Position numbers and translations under genes: made by a program. The notes below the pieces were generated by a model that saw nothing but the letters and a program-made list of their open reading frames with translations, did not search any database and had not been told where the DNA came from. A stretch of DNA of 64,000 bases from assembly GCF_006539185.1 (NCBI RefSeq), contig NZ_BJMN01000017.1:16029-80028 (forward strand), written 5' to 3'. Source of the DNA: Streptomyces gardneri. GTDB taxonomy: Bacteria > Actinomycetota > Actinomycetes > Streptomycetales > Streptomycetaceae. Shown here piece by piece: positions 51,820 to 59,409 of the stretch; position 1 is the first letter of the stretch; each line of letters opens with the position of its first letter.

Positions 51820-53100
51820 GTGTCCAAGACTTCCGTACCGATACCGTCGGGTTCCGCATCCGAAGGCGTTCCTGCCTGGCTGTCCGTCGATGCAGCAGCC
51901 TGGGCGGACGCCCGCCCAGGCTCGTGGGCGAAGCCCCTGTGGCCCGTCCTAGCACTGCTCGCGACGGTGGTTGCTGCGATCGCCATGGAGCCGGTCCCGG
52001 TGTGCAGTGAAGCGGTCCCGTGTGGTCCGGACTGGATCGGCATGGTGCAGATGGGCCTGGCCATCGGCTTGTTGTACTGGTTTGCCCGGCTTCCGGAGCT
52101 CACCCTTGTCGCCGCACCGGTTCTGGCGGTCATCGTGGCCTGGGAGGAGTTGCCCTCGGCCGGATGGGCATCCCGAGCGGCGAATCTGGCGGTCATCGCG
52201 GCCCTCGGCTTCGGCTGGACAGCGGCGTGGGCCCGGCTGAGCGCCCGACAGGGGCAGCGGCGGCTCATCGAGACGACAGCTCGTGCAGAGCAACGCCGGG
52301 TGGAGCCTGCCGGCCCGCTGACGCGGGGAGTGATCCCGATCTCCGCCGGGCTGGTGCTGTGCGCCGTTGCCAGCGGCGCGATCGTCCTGGGCTTGCGCGC
52401 CGTGCACGCGGACGAGGGGCAGGCCGCTCGGGCGACGCGTACCGACGTCGAAGTCACCGGCCGTACGGACATGTCGCTGCGTGTCCGCACCGATGACGGA
52501 CGTCGCATCACCGTCGACGCCCTCTTCCCCGAGGATTACACCCTCGGCACCACCGTGGAGGTGTTGGAGGGTGAGGGATGGCGTCGCCTGGTCGCCGAGC
52601 CGTACGACGCGATCGAGTGGCAGTTGCTGGCCCTGGCCGGCGGATTGCCCGGGCTCTCGCTGTTGACGACGGGATATCTGGCACGTCGACGTGCCGCAGC
52701 GCTGCATCACGGACCGGTGCCCGCCCTGCGGGTGCTGGAGCAGATGGACCACGAGGGCCGGACCTGGGCCTACGCGGCCGATGACACCGCCGGGAGTACA
52801 CCTCTGTTCGCCTGTACCTGCGTACCAGTATTCCAGGACGCGGATGAGGCGGAGATCGATGCCGTCCACGACATCGACGAGATTGACGACGTCCCGATAA
52901 CCAAAACGAGGCTCCGTGAAGCCGTCATGCTCGGGGCACCCTACGAAGGTGCCGAGCTGTCCTTCATCACCACGGGCACCGATGGGACGTCCGAGGTGAC
53001 CCGCACCATCGGCCCCGTCCGGATGCCCCAGCCCGGCAAGGCGCCAGGAGGGCACATCTCTGCAGATTCGACGGGGCCAACGCCCTCACAAGCTCACTGA
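51820..53100 (+). CDS. Multi-pass membrane protein, unknown function
   Basis: 426 aa. Four to five hydrophobic helices: LWPVLALLATVVAAIAMEPV; MVQMGLAIGLLYWFA; LTLVAAPVLAVIVAWEEL; VIPISAGLVLCAVASGAIVLG; WQLLALAGGLPGLSLLTTGYL. The soluble loop between helices 4 and 5 (TDVEVTGRTDMSLRVRTDDG) and the C-terminal domain are hydrophilic and acidic (ADEAEIDAVHDIDEIDDV). GTG 51820 is chosen because the upstream frame covers the opposite-strand fragment. Not a family I recognise. Confidence 0.68.
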   Translation: MSKTSVPIPSGSASEGVPAWLSVDAAAWADARPGSWAKPLWPVLALLATVVAAIAMEPVPVCSEAVPCGPDWIGMVQMGLAIGLLYWFARLPELTLVAAPVLAVIVAWEELPSAGWASRAANLAVIAALGFGWTAAWARLSARQGQRRLIETTARAEQRRVEPAGPLTRGVIPISAGLVLCAVASGAIVLGLRAVHADEGQAARATRTDVEVTGRTDMSLRVRTDDGRRITVDALFPEDYTLGTTVEVLEGEGWRRLVAEPYDAIEWQLLALAGGLPGLSLLTTGYLARRRAAALHHGPVPALRVLEQMDHEGRTWAYAADDTAGSTPLFACTCVPVFQDADEAEIDAVHDIDEIDDVPITKTRLREAVMLGAPYEGAELSFITTGTDGTSEVTRTIGPVRMPQPGKAPGGHISADSTGPTPSQAH

Positions 53101-53134
53101 CGAGCGACGGATCAGCCCACGGATCCGAAAGACC

Positions 53135-53356
53135 ATGGCAAGCCCGCAGGATCTTCCGGAGGAACCTGGCGGGCCGCCCACCACCTTGCCGGGGAAGGCG
53201 GCCTCCGCAGGGATCCGCAGGTTCGGACGCGAGTTCCGCACGACACCGGCCGGGCTCCACGACATCCGTGCGAACCTGTCGATCGCCAACATGGACTTCG
53301 AGGAGTACGCGGCAGCCGCCCACGAGGACCCCGAGAAAGTGTTCCGATCGTTCTGA
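53135..53356 (+). CDS. Hypothetical protein, 73 aa
   Basis: Opens MASPQDLPEEPGGPPTTLPG; C-terminal part ANLSIANMDFEEYAAAAHED then PEKVFRSF. Acidic C-terminus, no membrane helix. It may be a small protein or the tail of a truncated gene; no clear ribosome-binding site. Confidence 0.35.
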   Translation: MASPQDLPEEPGGPPTTLPGKAASAGIRRFGREFRTTPAGLHDIRANLSIANMDFEEYAAAAHEDPEKVFRSF

Positions 53357-53544
53357 GGGTCTGACCCGCCTCGCCGCCTGGCTGTCGAACGGAAGCCGGG
53401 TCCTTCCAGACCGTGTCTGTCAGGGACCCGGATCAGGAGGACCCGGGACTTCAAGCTATCGGCTGCCAGCCGCAACTGGTGCTCGGACACTCCCACCCGT
53501 GAAGGAGACCGGCTGCGTGGCTGCATTGCAGATGTCTGCGCCGA

Positions 53545-53751
53545 CCAGCAGTGCGACCTGGCCTCCTTCGCTGCCGGGCTGATCACCGACCTCGACGCCG
53601 TCGTCTTCGGCATGAGCACCGAAGGGTCGTCCGGGCCCGTCGAAGGCCGCCTGAACGACCTGAAAGCCCTCACGCGCAGCATGTTCGGCAGAGCGAAACT
53701 GCCGCTGCTGCGTAAGCGGCTCCTCCTGATCGCGGCCAGCCGCAGGCCCTA
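53545..53751 (+). pseudogene. ISL3-family transposase C-terminal remnant
   Basis: CDLASFAAGLITDLDAVVFG, MSTEGSSGPVEGRLNDLKAL, TRSMFGRAKLPLLRKRLLLI then a stop. The SSGPVEG-LN-LK---R-MFGRA---LLRKR pattern is the diagnostic C-terminus of ISL3 transposases, with the final catalytic Glu in VEG. No N-terminal part. Confidence 0.82.
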
Positions 53752-54048
53752 ACCGCTGCCGCGGCGGGCCTGGCGGTCCAGGAACTCGATCAATCGCGTC
53801 TCCGAACGCAGGAGCCGCTCTCGCTGCTCAGGAGGAAGAAAGGCGAGGAGGTCGACGAGGACTCGCTTCCGCGGGACGTACACCATGTTGCCGGAGTAGA
53901 TCCTGCAACCTCCGCACCAGGCGAGTCCGATGCAGCGCTCGAACATGGAGGACTCGGGAGGGTGGAAGCGATACTGGTACGCGCAGACAGGCGTTCCGCA
54001 GACGGCACAGACTCGTCGTTCGCCGTCGGGAACCGTGTCCCAGCTCAC
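53749..54048 (-). CDS. Small zinc-ribbon-like protein
   Basis: 99 aa. VCAVCGTPVCAYQYRFHPPE and ERCIGLAWCGGCRIYSGNMV carry two Cys pairs (CxxC ... CxxC), probably one zinc site, followed by a helical tail LVDLLAFLPPEQRERLLRSE. GTG 54048. No specific family recognised; proteins of this type are common and uncharacterised in Streptomyces. Its stop overlaps the transposase remnant stop on the other strand. Confidence 0.62.
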   Translation of the reverse strand: MSWDTVPDGERRVCAVCGTPVCAYQYRFHPPESSMFERCIGLAWCGGCRIYSGNMVYVPRKRVLVDLLAFLPPEQRERLLRSETRLIEFLDRQARRGSG

Positions 54049-54625
54049 GACCTTTCGCCAATGCAGTCGCCCGGCCGGTGCTCTTCAAGTCGTCATGCCG
54101 AGCATTCTCACTCACAGATCCGCCCAGCCCAGCTGTCTGAGCCGGACTCCGGCCGACCACAGACCTCGCGCCTCGTCGCATTGGAACGGCCGGGGTTGGG
54201 GCCCCTCGGGATGCGAGATGCCCCAGGCCCCTGCAAGTCGGCCCCAGCCGGAGGCCGGCACACCACTCTCCCTCGGCCATGCACGGGAACGGTCTGATGT
54301 CGGTCGTGGCTTTGGGGCCCTCTCAGGGGTTGATCGCTGTGTGGAGAGTGCTGAGCCGGTGATCGGCGATTACCCGGACGCGGGCGAGCCCCGCCTGCAG
54401 GCCCGCGGCACCGTCCTCAAGCCTGCCCTGGCGGTACTCGGCCTCCTCGGCGGGGCGCCGGTCCTGCCCGGCCCCCCGTCTCGGTCGTCTTCGCGCTGCG
54501 CCGCTCCGGCCTGCGCCTGCGTCGGGGTGGCATGTGTACTGAGGGCGCCGTGTCAGTCGAGGTGGTGGAACTTCACAGTGTGGGGGAGCCGTTAGCACGA
54601 TGATGCGTGTCCAACGAGGGACGAC
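54049..54625. other. Intergenic region without a supported gene
   Basis: About 580 bp of mixed composition. Plus frames near 54340-54460 (VIGDYPDAGEPRLQARGTVL and KPALAVLGLLGG) look weakly protein-like, but no start, stop or family can be supported. The right end contains the terB promoter. Confidence 0.35.
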
Positions 54626-54655
54626 GTGGCAGAAGCTGAGGTGGCACGAGTGGCG

Positions 54656-55204
54656 ATGTGGGATCGGATCAAGGACCAGGCGACCAGAGGTTTGCAGCAA
54701 GCACAAGGGGTGCGCGGCGGCTCCGGCGGCCATGGGCCGTCCGGAGCACGGTCCGGGGGCGGTTCCAGGGCCGAGCTCGTGAGCGCGCTGAAGTCGCAGC
54801 TCACAACGCTGAAGACGGAGCTGAAGAGCGGCGCTTTCCGGGACGCCAGCATGGCCATGTGCGCGTTGGTGGCCGCCGCTGACGGACGGGTCGATCCGGC
54901 CGAGCGTCAGCATGTCGAGTCGCTCATCCTCACCAACGACGTCCTTCAGAACTTCCCCGCCGACCAGCTCCGCCAGCGTTTCAACAAGCACGTCGACCAG
55001 CTTTCGGCCGGCTTCGTCATGGGCAAGGCGGCAGTGCTTCAGGAGGTTGTCAAGGTGGCGAAGAAGCCCACCGAGGCACGGGCTGTCATCCAGACCGGCA
55101 TCGTGGTCGCGGGTGCGGACGGATTCATCGAGCCCGCCGAGGAGCAGATCATCCGTGAGGCATGCGCTGCGCTCGGCCTGTCGGCGGCGGAGTTCGGCAT
55201 CTGA
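54656..55204 (+). CDS. TerB-family protein
   Basis: A 182-aa protein (MWDRIKDQATRGLQQAQG) with a Gly/Ser linker and a TerB all-helical domain: FRDASMAMCALVAAADGRVD, PAERQHVESLILTNDVLQNF, EARAVIQTGIVVAGADGFIE, EQIIREACAALGLSAAEFGI. The two AADG-V/AGADGFIEPAE half-repeats are the metal-binding signature of TerB/DjlA-like domains. Tellurite-resistance family members act in stress and phage-related responses. ATG 54656 preferred; in-frame GTGs at 54626 and 54650 are alternatives. No other ter genes adjoin. Confidence 0.85.
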   Translation: MWDRIKDQATRGLQQAQGVRGGSGGHGPSGARSGGGSRAELVSALKSQLTTLKTELKSGAFRDASMAMCALVAAADGRVDPAERQHVESLILTNDVLQNFPADQLRQRFNKHVDQLSAGFVMGKAAVLQEVVKVAKKPTEARAVIQTGIVVAGADGFIEPAEEQIIREACAALGLSAAEFGI

Positions 55205-55484
55205 CCCGCTGGCCTCGGCAACGAGACGCGTGGCCGCCGACGACCCGGATGTCCGGGCCCGCGCTGCGGGGTATGCCAGCCGGGTCGACACCCTAACGGC
55301 CAGTTGCCTGTACCACCCGGACCTGGCGGCGGTCCTTGTCCGTCCGGATGGCATCACGGCCTGGGCGGCCGACGCGGGGGCGCAGGCGTCGACGGCCGGG
55401 CTGGCGGAAGCGCTGGAGGAGTGGTTCGGAGTGCCAGTGTGTGGGTGCGGTGACGCCGGGCTGATTTACCGCGCTCCGGACTGA
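55205..55484 (+). pseudogene. FAD-dependent monooxygenase C-terminal fragment
   Basis: Directly after the terB stop: AADDPDVRARAAGYASRVDT, LYHPDLAAVLVRPDGITAWA, GLAEALEEWFGVPVCGCG. The LVRPDG-TAWA segment is the end of the thioredoxin-like C-terminal domain of aromatic-ring hydroxylases (MhpA/RdmE type). FAD-binding parts are missing. Confidence 0.55.
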
Positions 55485-55713
55485 CTCGAACCACGAGCCG
55501 ATCCCACCCTCGGCCGGCCGCCGCACCCACCCGGTGTGGTGGCCCGGAGTGCCGAAGTGCGGGCAGCGGGGCGGACGTTGGGAGGTCATCGCAGGGTGAT
55601 CAACGGTCCTGCGCTCCACCGTCTGCCCGCACGGGCGCGGTGCGCCCGGGATCCGTGCCGCCAGGCCGCGCGCTGTCCGTCAGCTGGTGGCCCGCCTCTC
55701 CGTCCGGGGCTCG

Positions 55714-56037
55714 GTGACCGGTCACCGCCACCAATAGGGCGGCGCGGCCGTCTCGCCGGTGACCGATCCCGCGACCGGTGCCATGACCGATGGCGCACCC
55801 GCCTGCGACCGGGCCCGTGGCCGATGACCGGGTCCGCCCGTGACCGATCCTGGACGCGGTGACCGGTCCGCGGCGATCGGTCACCCGTCCTCCGCGTCCC
55901 TAGCGCCCGCCTCCTGGGCAAGCCTTCACACGGAAACCCGAGGCTTGCCCACCTCACCAGGGAGGCTTGCCCACAGTTGCATGGACCGGTCACGAGGAGG
56001 CTTGCCCAACCCCCCACCATGCTTGCCCAATCGGTCA
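55714..56037. repeat. TGACCGRT repeat family
   Basis: The octamer TGACCGRT or its complement occurs at 55715, 55760, 55784, 55841, 55860, 55876, 55985 and 56030, with degenerate copies at 55772 and 55825. The first lies in the perfect 12-bp palindrome GTGACCGGTCAC (55714-55725). Three more copies (56303, 56387, 56433) fall inside the first gene of the operon. Confidence 0.75.
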
Positions 56038-56112
56038 CGGGAGGCTTGCCCAGCTAGAGGGCAAGCCTCCTATCTGCGCTTTTAGGGCTGCGGGCAAGCC
56101 TTCGGGTAAGCC
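55916..56112. repeat. GCTTGCCC iteron-like array
   Basis: GCTTGCCC on the plus strand at 55943, 55965, 56000, 56021 and 56044, and on the minus strand (GGGCAAGC) at 55916, 56059 and 56092, plus a degenerate copy at 56104. Most plus copies share GAGGCTTGCCCA. Spacings of 22, 35, 21 and 23 bp put most on one face of the helix. Looks like iterons or a multi-site operator. Confidence 0.8.
56040..56070. repeat. Perfect 12-bp dyad within the array
   Basis: GGAGGCTTGCCC (56040-56051), 7-nt loop, GGGCAAGCCTCC (56059-56070). Formed by two array copies facing each other. Could act as a terminator-like hairpin, a cruciform nick-site hairpin or a double operator. Confidence 0.75.
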
Positions 56113-56157
56113 GGTCTGAGGAGTGTGTACGGCACGAGATCCGAAAGGAGCCGTGCT

Positions 56158-57048
56158 GTGCACGACGCTTCGCACCCCGCCGCTGGCGGTTACTTTGACC
56201 GGCTGGACGCCGACTGGGCCGCGCTGTGCGCGGACCCGGCCCTTCGCCAGGCGGTGACCGACTGGGTGGCCGATGGCCACCTGGCCGACGAGCTCGCGGC
56301 CGTGACCGATTCCTGGGCCGACGCCCTCACGCCCGAGCAACTCCTCGCCGCGCTCCGCCCGACGGCCGACGGCGTGGCCGATGCGCTGACCGATGCCGTC
56401 CTGCGCGCCCTCCTGAAGCGGGCCGCCGGCCGTGACCGATCGGCGGTCCTCGCCGGCCGCGTCATCGTCCAGGCGATGCTCCCCGCCGTCTTCCGTATCA
56501 CCCGCGGACAGGTCCGTACGACCGGTGGCCGCACCCGTGACGCCGTCGGTCACGTGACCGTCGCCGCCCTCTACGAAGTGGCCCGCGCCGGACGCATCCA
56601 CCTCCGCCTGGGCCGGCCCGCCGCCAACCTCACGCTGGACACTCTGCGCCAGGTCTTGGCCGAGGTCGCCGCCGAGCAGGGCCCGGTGGGGGAGGATCTC
56701 GCGGCCGCCGAGCAGATCGCCGACCCCGGGCCGGGACCGTACGAGATCGCCCGCGCCCACACCGTCCGCACTGCCGCCGTCGAAGCCGGCCTCCACGCGG
56801 GTCCGGCCGACGACGCCGCGACCGCCCCGGCCCGGCTGGAGCTCCTGGAGCTCCTTCTGGACGCAATGCGCGACGGCGCGCTGTCGACCGCGGACGCGCA
56901 GGCGCTGGCCTGGCATCACATCAGCGGCGGCATCCCGGACACCGAGGCCTCAGCCCGCGCCGGCACCACGGCTGGCGCCTGGCAGCGCCGCCGCTCGCGA
57001 GCCCTGGCCCGCCTCACAGCATCCCTCCAACCCGAGGCCGCGGCATGA
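56158..57048 (+). CDS. Sigma-factor-like HTH protein heading the conjugation operon
   Basis: A 296-aa soluble protein. The C-terminal third resembles a sigma-70 region 4 helix-turn-helix (LLLDAMRDGALSTADAQALA, then GGIPDTEASARAGTTAGAWQ and RRRSRALARL). The middle (RTTGGRTRDAVGHVTVAALY) recalls the helical region 2 of plasmid-borne sigma-like proteins, but no full sigma domain can be claimed. GTG 56158 has GGAG ten bases upstream. Its stop overlaps the next start in an ATGA. Lying behind the repeat array, it is a candidate regulator of the operon. Confidence 0.62.
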   Translation: MHDASHPAAGGYFDRLDADWAALCADPALRQAVTDWVADGHLADELAAVTDSWADALTPEQLLAALRPTADGVADALTDAVLRALLKRAAGRDRSAVLAGRVIVQAMLPAVFRITRGQVRTTGGRTRDAVGHVTVAALYEVARAGRIHLRLGRPAANLTLDTLRQVLAEVAAEQGPVGEDLAAAEQIADPGPGPYEIARAHTVRTAAVEAGLHAGPADDAATAPARLELLELLLDAMRDGALSTADAQALAWHHISGGIPDTEASARAGTTAGAWQRRRSRALARLTASLQPEAAA

Positions 57049-57368
57049 ACCGGACCACCGCCCCAGCCACCGTCCGCTCCCCCCTTTGGAGATGCGCCTT
57101 GACCGAATCCACCCCCGCGACCTCGCTGGACGCGGACGAGGAGCGCGTCACCCGCGCCCAGCGTCTGCTCATCCACCTCGGCGCCGCCCTCGTCGCCCAC
57201 CCCTTCGACACCGGCACCCACGCCAAGCTCCGCGCCTTCCTCGACGAGGACGCCGAGCCGGCCCTCGCCTCACTCGCCGCGCTGAGCCGCCGGCCCGAAG
57301 CGGAACTCCGCAGCCGGATCGCGGAGCTGGCCGGCCACACCCTGCGTTCGGCCGGAGGTGCGGCATGA
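57045..57368 (+). CDS. Small protein of the conjugation operon
   Basis: 107 aa; conserved-looking part DEERVTRAQRLLIHLGAALV, AHPFDTGTHAKLRAFLDEDA, RPEAELRSRIAELAGHTLRS. All-helical, no membrane segment. Overlaps both neighbours by ATGA (57045-57048 and 57365-57368), so tightly coupled. An alternative TTG start near 57099 would remove an odd N-terminus. No family recognised. Confidence 0.6.
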   Translation: MNRTTAPATVRSPLWRCALTESTPATSLDADEERVTRAQRLLIHLGAALVAHPFDTGTHAKLRAFLDEDAEPALASLAALSRRPEAELRSRIAELAGHTLRSAGGAA

Positions 57369-58495
57369 GTCCCGTCCTCGCTAGCCGACGGAAGGCCGCG
57401 CTGATTGATCCGCAGACTCCGGTCGTCCAGGACACCGAGACCGAGCACAACACCGGCTGGGTCGCCGGGTGGTCGACCGGCGCCCAGGCCAACTCGGCCG
57501 CCATGATGCGCTGGTTCGTCTGGGTCCTGATCGCGCTCGGCCCGCTGCTGGGCACGCTCGCCTACCTCTCGGTGCCGACGACGTCCGCGGCCCCCGCGCC
57601 GAAGACCGTCCCGTCCGCACCGGTCGCGAGCGGCGGCCAGGGCGCGGCCGGCTTCGCGAGCCTGTTCGTCGCCGCCTACCTGTCCGCCGGACGTGGCGAC
57701 GAGCCCAAGCTCGCCGCCTACTATCCGCCGGCCGGCAACCTCCAGCTCGACGGTGTCGCCGGCCAGCGCCGGGGCGAGCAGCTGACCGTCGTCCGGCTCC
57801 GCCAGACCGACACCACGGTCTGGTCGGTCACGGTCGCGGCCCGCGTCGCCGGCGCGACGCCGAGGGCCACGCCGTCCACGCAACCGGGTGCCTCCCCGCG
57901 TCCGGCGGCCGCGACCGACACGGTGCGCTACTTCCAGGTGCCCGTGGCTACGGCGCCCGGCGCCGGGGGAGCGACCGCGTACACCGCGCTGGCGCTGCCG
58001 GCAGAAGTCGCCGCACCCGAGCGGGCCATGACCCCGGAGCTGGTCTACGGCGCGATGCACCCGGCGCTGCCCACTGACCTGCGTACTCAGGCGGTCACCA
58101 GCTTCCTGTCCGCCTACCTCACGAAGGCCGGTGCCGAGCTCGACCGCTACCTCGCCCCCGGCACTCGTCTGACCGCGCCGTCCCCGGCGCCGTACTCGGG
58201 CATCGCGGTGGACCAGTTCGCCGCCGAGGGTGAGACCGATGGCGAACTGGTCGTCTCCGTCCCCGGCGACGGCAGGACCCTTCGCCTGCTCGTCACCCTC
58301 CGGGCGACCGGGCAGGACGGGGTGCGCCTCCCGCTCACCTACGCACTCACCCTCAAGGCCCGCGCCGGCCGCTGGGAGATCGCCAGCCTCGACGGCGCCC
58401 CTGCCCTCACTTCGCCGACTCCGGCACCGGTCGCCTCCGGCGGTCCGGGTCCGGCCACCACCCCCACCTCCATGAAGGAGTACGAGCATGCCTGA
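57365..58495 (+). CDS. TcpC/VirB8-like conjugal transfer protein
   Basis: A 376-aa bitopic membrane protein: cytoplasmic N-terminus of about 50 aa, one helix (MMRWFVWVLIALGPLLGTLA) and a large extracytoplasmic part with two similar NTF2-like domains, each opening with the same helix pattern (GFASLFVAAYLSAGRGDEPK; VTSFLSAYLTKAGAELDRYL). This is the architecture of TcpC (PF12642) of pCW3 and Orf13 of Tn916, the VirB8 equivalent of Gram-positive T4SSs. Located just where expected, ahead of TcpE- and VirB4-like genes. The stop overlaps the next start by 8 bp. Confidence 0.8.
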   Translation: MSPVLASRRKAALIDPQTPVVQDTETEHNTGWVAGWSTGAQANSAAMMRWFVWVLIALGPLLGTLAYLSVPTTSAAPAPKTVPSAPVASGGQGAAGFASLFVAAYLSAGRGDEPKLAAYYPPAGNLQLDGVAGQRRGEQLTVVRLRQTDTTVWSVTVAARVAGATPRATPSTQPGASPRPAAATDTVRYFQVPVATAPGAGGATAYTALALPAEVAAPERAMTPELVYGAMHPALPTDLRTQAVTSFLSAYLTKAGAELDRYLAPGTRLTAPSPAPYSGIAVDQFAAEGETDGELVVSVPGDGRTLRLLVTLRATGQDGVRLPLTYALTLKARAGRWEIASLDGAPALTSPTPAPVASGGPGPATTPTSMKEYEHA

Positions 58496-58772
58496 AACCA
58501 TCACGCTGGCCGCCGGTTGGATCCAGACCGGCACCGGCCTCGGCAACGACGTCAAGGGCCTGATCTTCAACGTGGCCATCCCGGTCCTGTGCGGGATCTT
58601 CGTGATCGTCGTCGGCTGGAAGACCAAGGCTCCCGGCCCGACGATCATGGCCGTCATCTTCGCCGGCATCGTCTGGGGCCTGTCCTCGAACATGGGCGCG
58701 CTCAAGGACAAGACCACCGAGGACATCACCAACTACAACAGCGGCAGCAGCCTGTCCCGGATGGACCAGTGA
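58488..58772 (+). CDS. Small two-helix membrane protein of the T4SS operon
   Basis: 94 aa with two hydrophobic helices (LIFNVAIPVLCGIFVIVVGW and GPTIMAVIFAGIVWGLSSNM) and a charged C-terminal tail. Size and topology fit VirB2/TrbC-like pilin-type or TcpD-like small components, but no sequence motif proves this. GTGA overlap with the next gene. Confidence 0.65.
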   Translation: MPETITLAAGWIQTGTGLGNDVKGLIFNVAIPVLCGIFVIVVGWKTKAPGPTIMAVIFAGIVWGLSSNMGALKDKTTEDITNYNSGSSLSRMDQ

Positions 58773-59395
58773 GCGCACCGGTGGCCGAGAGCGAGCTGGA
58801 GTTCGATTTCATCGGCCGCTGCTACACCAAGGCGCGGCGCGCACCACTGGTTCACGGGGTGATCCGGGACGTCAACGGCGGCCGGGGGATTCGGCTGCCC
58901 GGCGGCCCCTACACCCTGACCCAGCTCGCCGGGATCGTCGCCACCATCGCCGCCCTGATTCTGACCCGCCCCCTGTGGGGCGGCCAGGGCTGGCTCGACG
59001 TCACGGTCCTCCTGATCCTGCCCGCCGTGGTCGCGTTCGTGCTGCGCCACCTGCACGTCGACGGCCGCAACCCGGCAGCCGCCCTGCTGAGCATCGCCCT
59101 GATGCTGGCCGCTCCACGATGTGGCCAGCTCCGGGGCCGTGCCTACCGGCCGGTCCGGCCCACCCGCGGCGACACCCGCATCCACCTGCCCGCCGACGAC
59201 CAGGCCGCCAGGACCACCACCCCGGCGATCAACGCCGCCCCCGCACCGGAGCCCCAGCCCAAGCCAACCCAGCCCCGGCCTGCGGTACCCGCCGCCGAGC
59301 CGCTGGCACCCGCCGGGCCTTCGGCGCCCTCCGCGCCGATGGCCTCGGGGGTGCAGGCCCTCCTCGCCCGCCGCGCGCCCACGACCCGTACCTGA
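58769..59395 (+). CDS. TcpE/PrgI-like conjugal transfer membrane protein
   Basis: 208 aa. A cytoplasmic start (FDFIGRCYTKARRAPLVHGV), two helices (LAGIVATIAALILTRPLW and LDVTVLLILPAVVAFVLRHL), then a third weak hydrophobic stretch and a Pro/Ala-rich tail. The order YT-a-R-P, two helices and a following conserved basic segment (RGRAYRPVRPTRG) matches TcpE of pCW3 and Orf17 of Tn916, functional analogues of VirB3. GTG 58769. VirB4 begins 14 bp later, the same order as in those elements. Confidence 0.7.
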   Translation: MSAPVAESELEFDFIGRCYTKARRAPLVHGVIRDVNGGRGIRLPGGPYTLTQLAGIVATIAALILTRPLWGGQGWLDVTVLLILPAVVAFVLRHLHVDGRNPAAALLSIALMLAAPRCGQLRGRAYRPVRPTRGDTRIHLPADDQAARTTTPAINAAPAPEPQPKPTQPRPAVPAAEPLAPAGPSAPSAPMASGVQALLARRAPTTRT

Positions 59396-59409
59396 CTGGA
59401 GAACTGACG

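Larger units (their letters stand above)
55485..56157. other. Non-coding repeat-rich region upstream of the conjugation operon
   Basis: 670 bp with no coding frame. It holds two short-repeat families, listed separately, several perfect dyads, and the leader of the operon starting at 56158. It likely serves as a promoter/operator region and possibly as an origin of transfer or replication. Confidence 0.6.

Noticed and set aside
55916..56112. CRISPR array
   Set aside because: Repeats are only 8-12 bp, in both orientations, with spacers of 13-27 bp and no cas genes.
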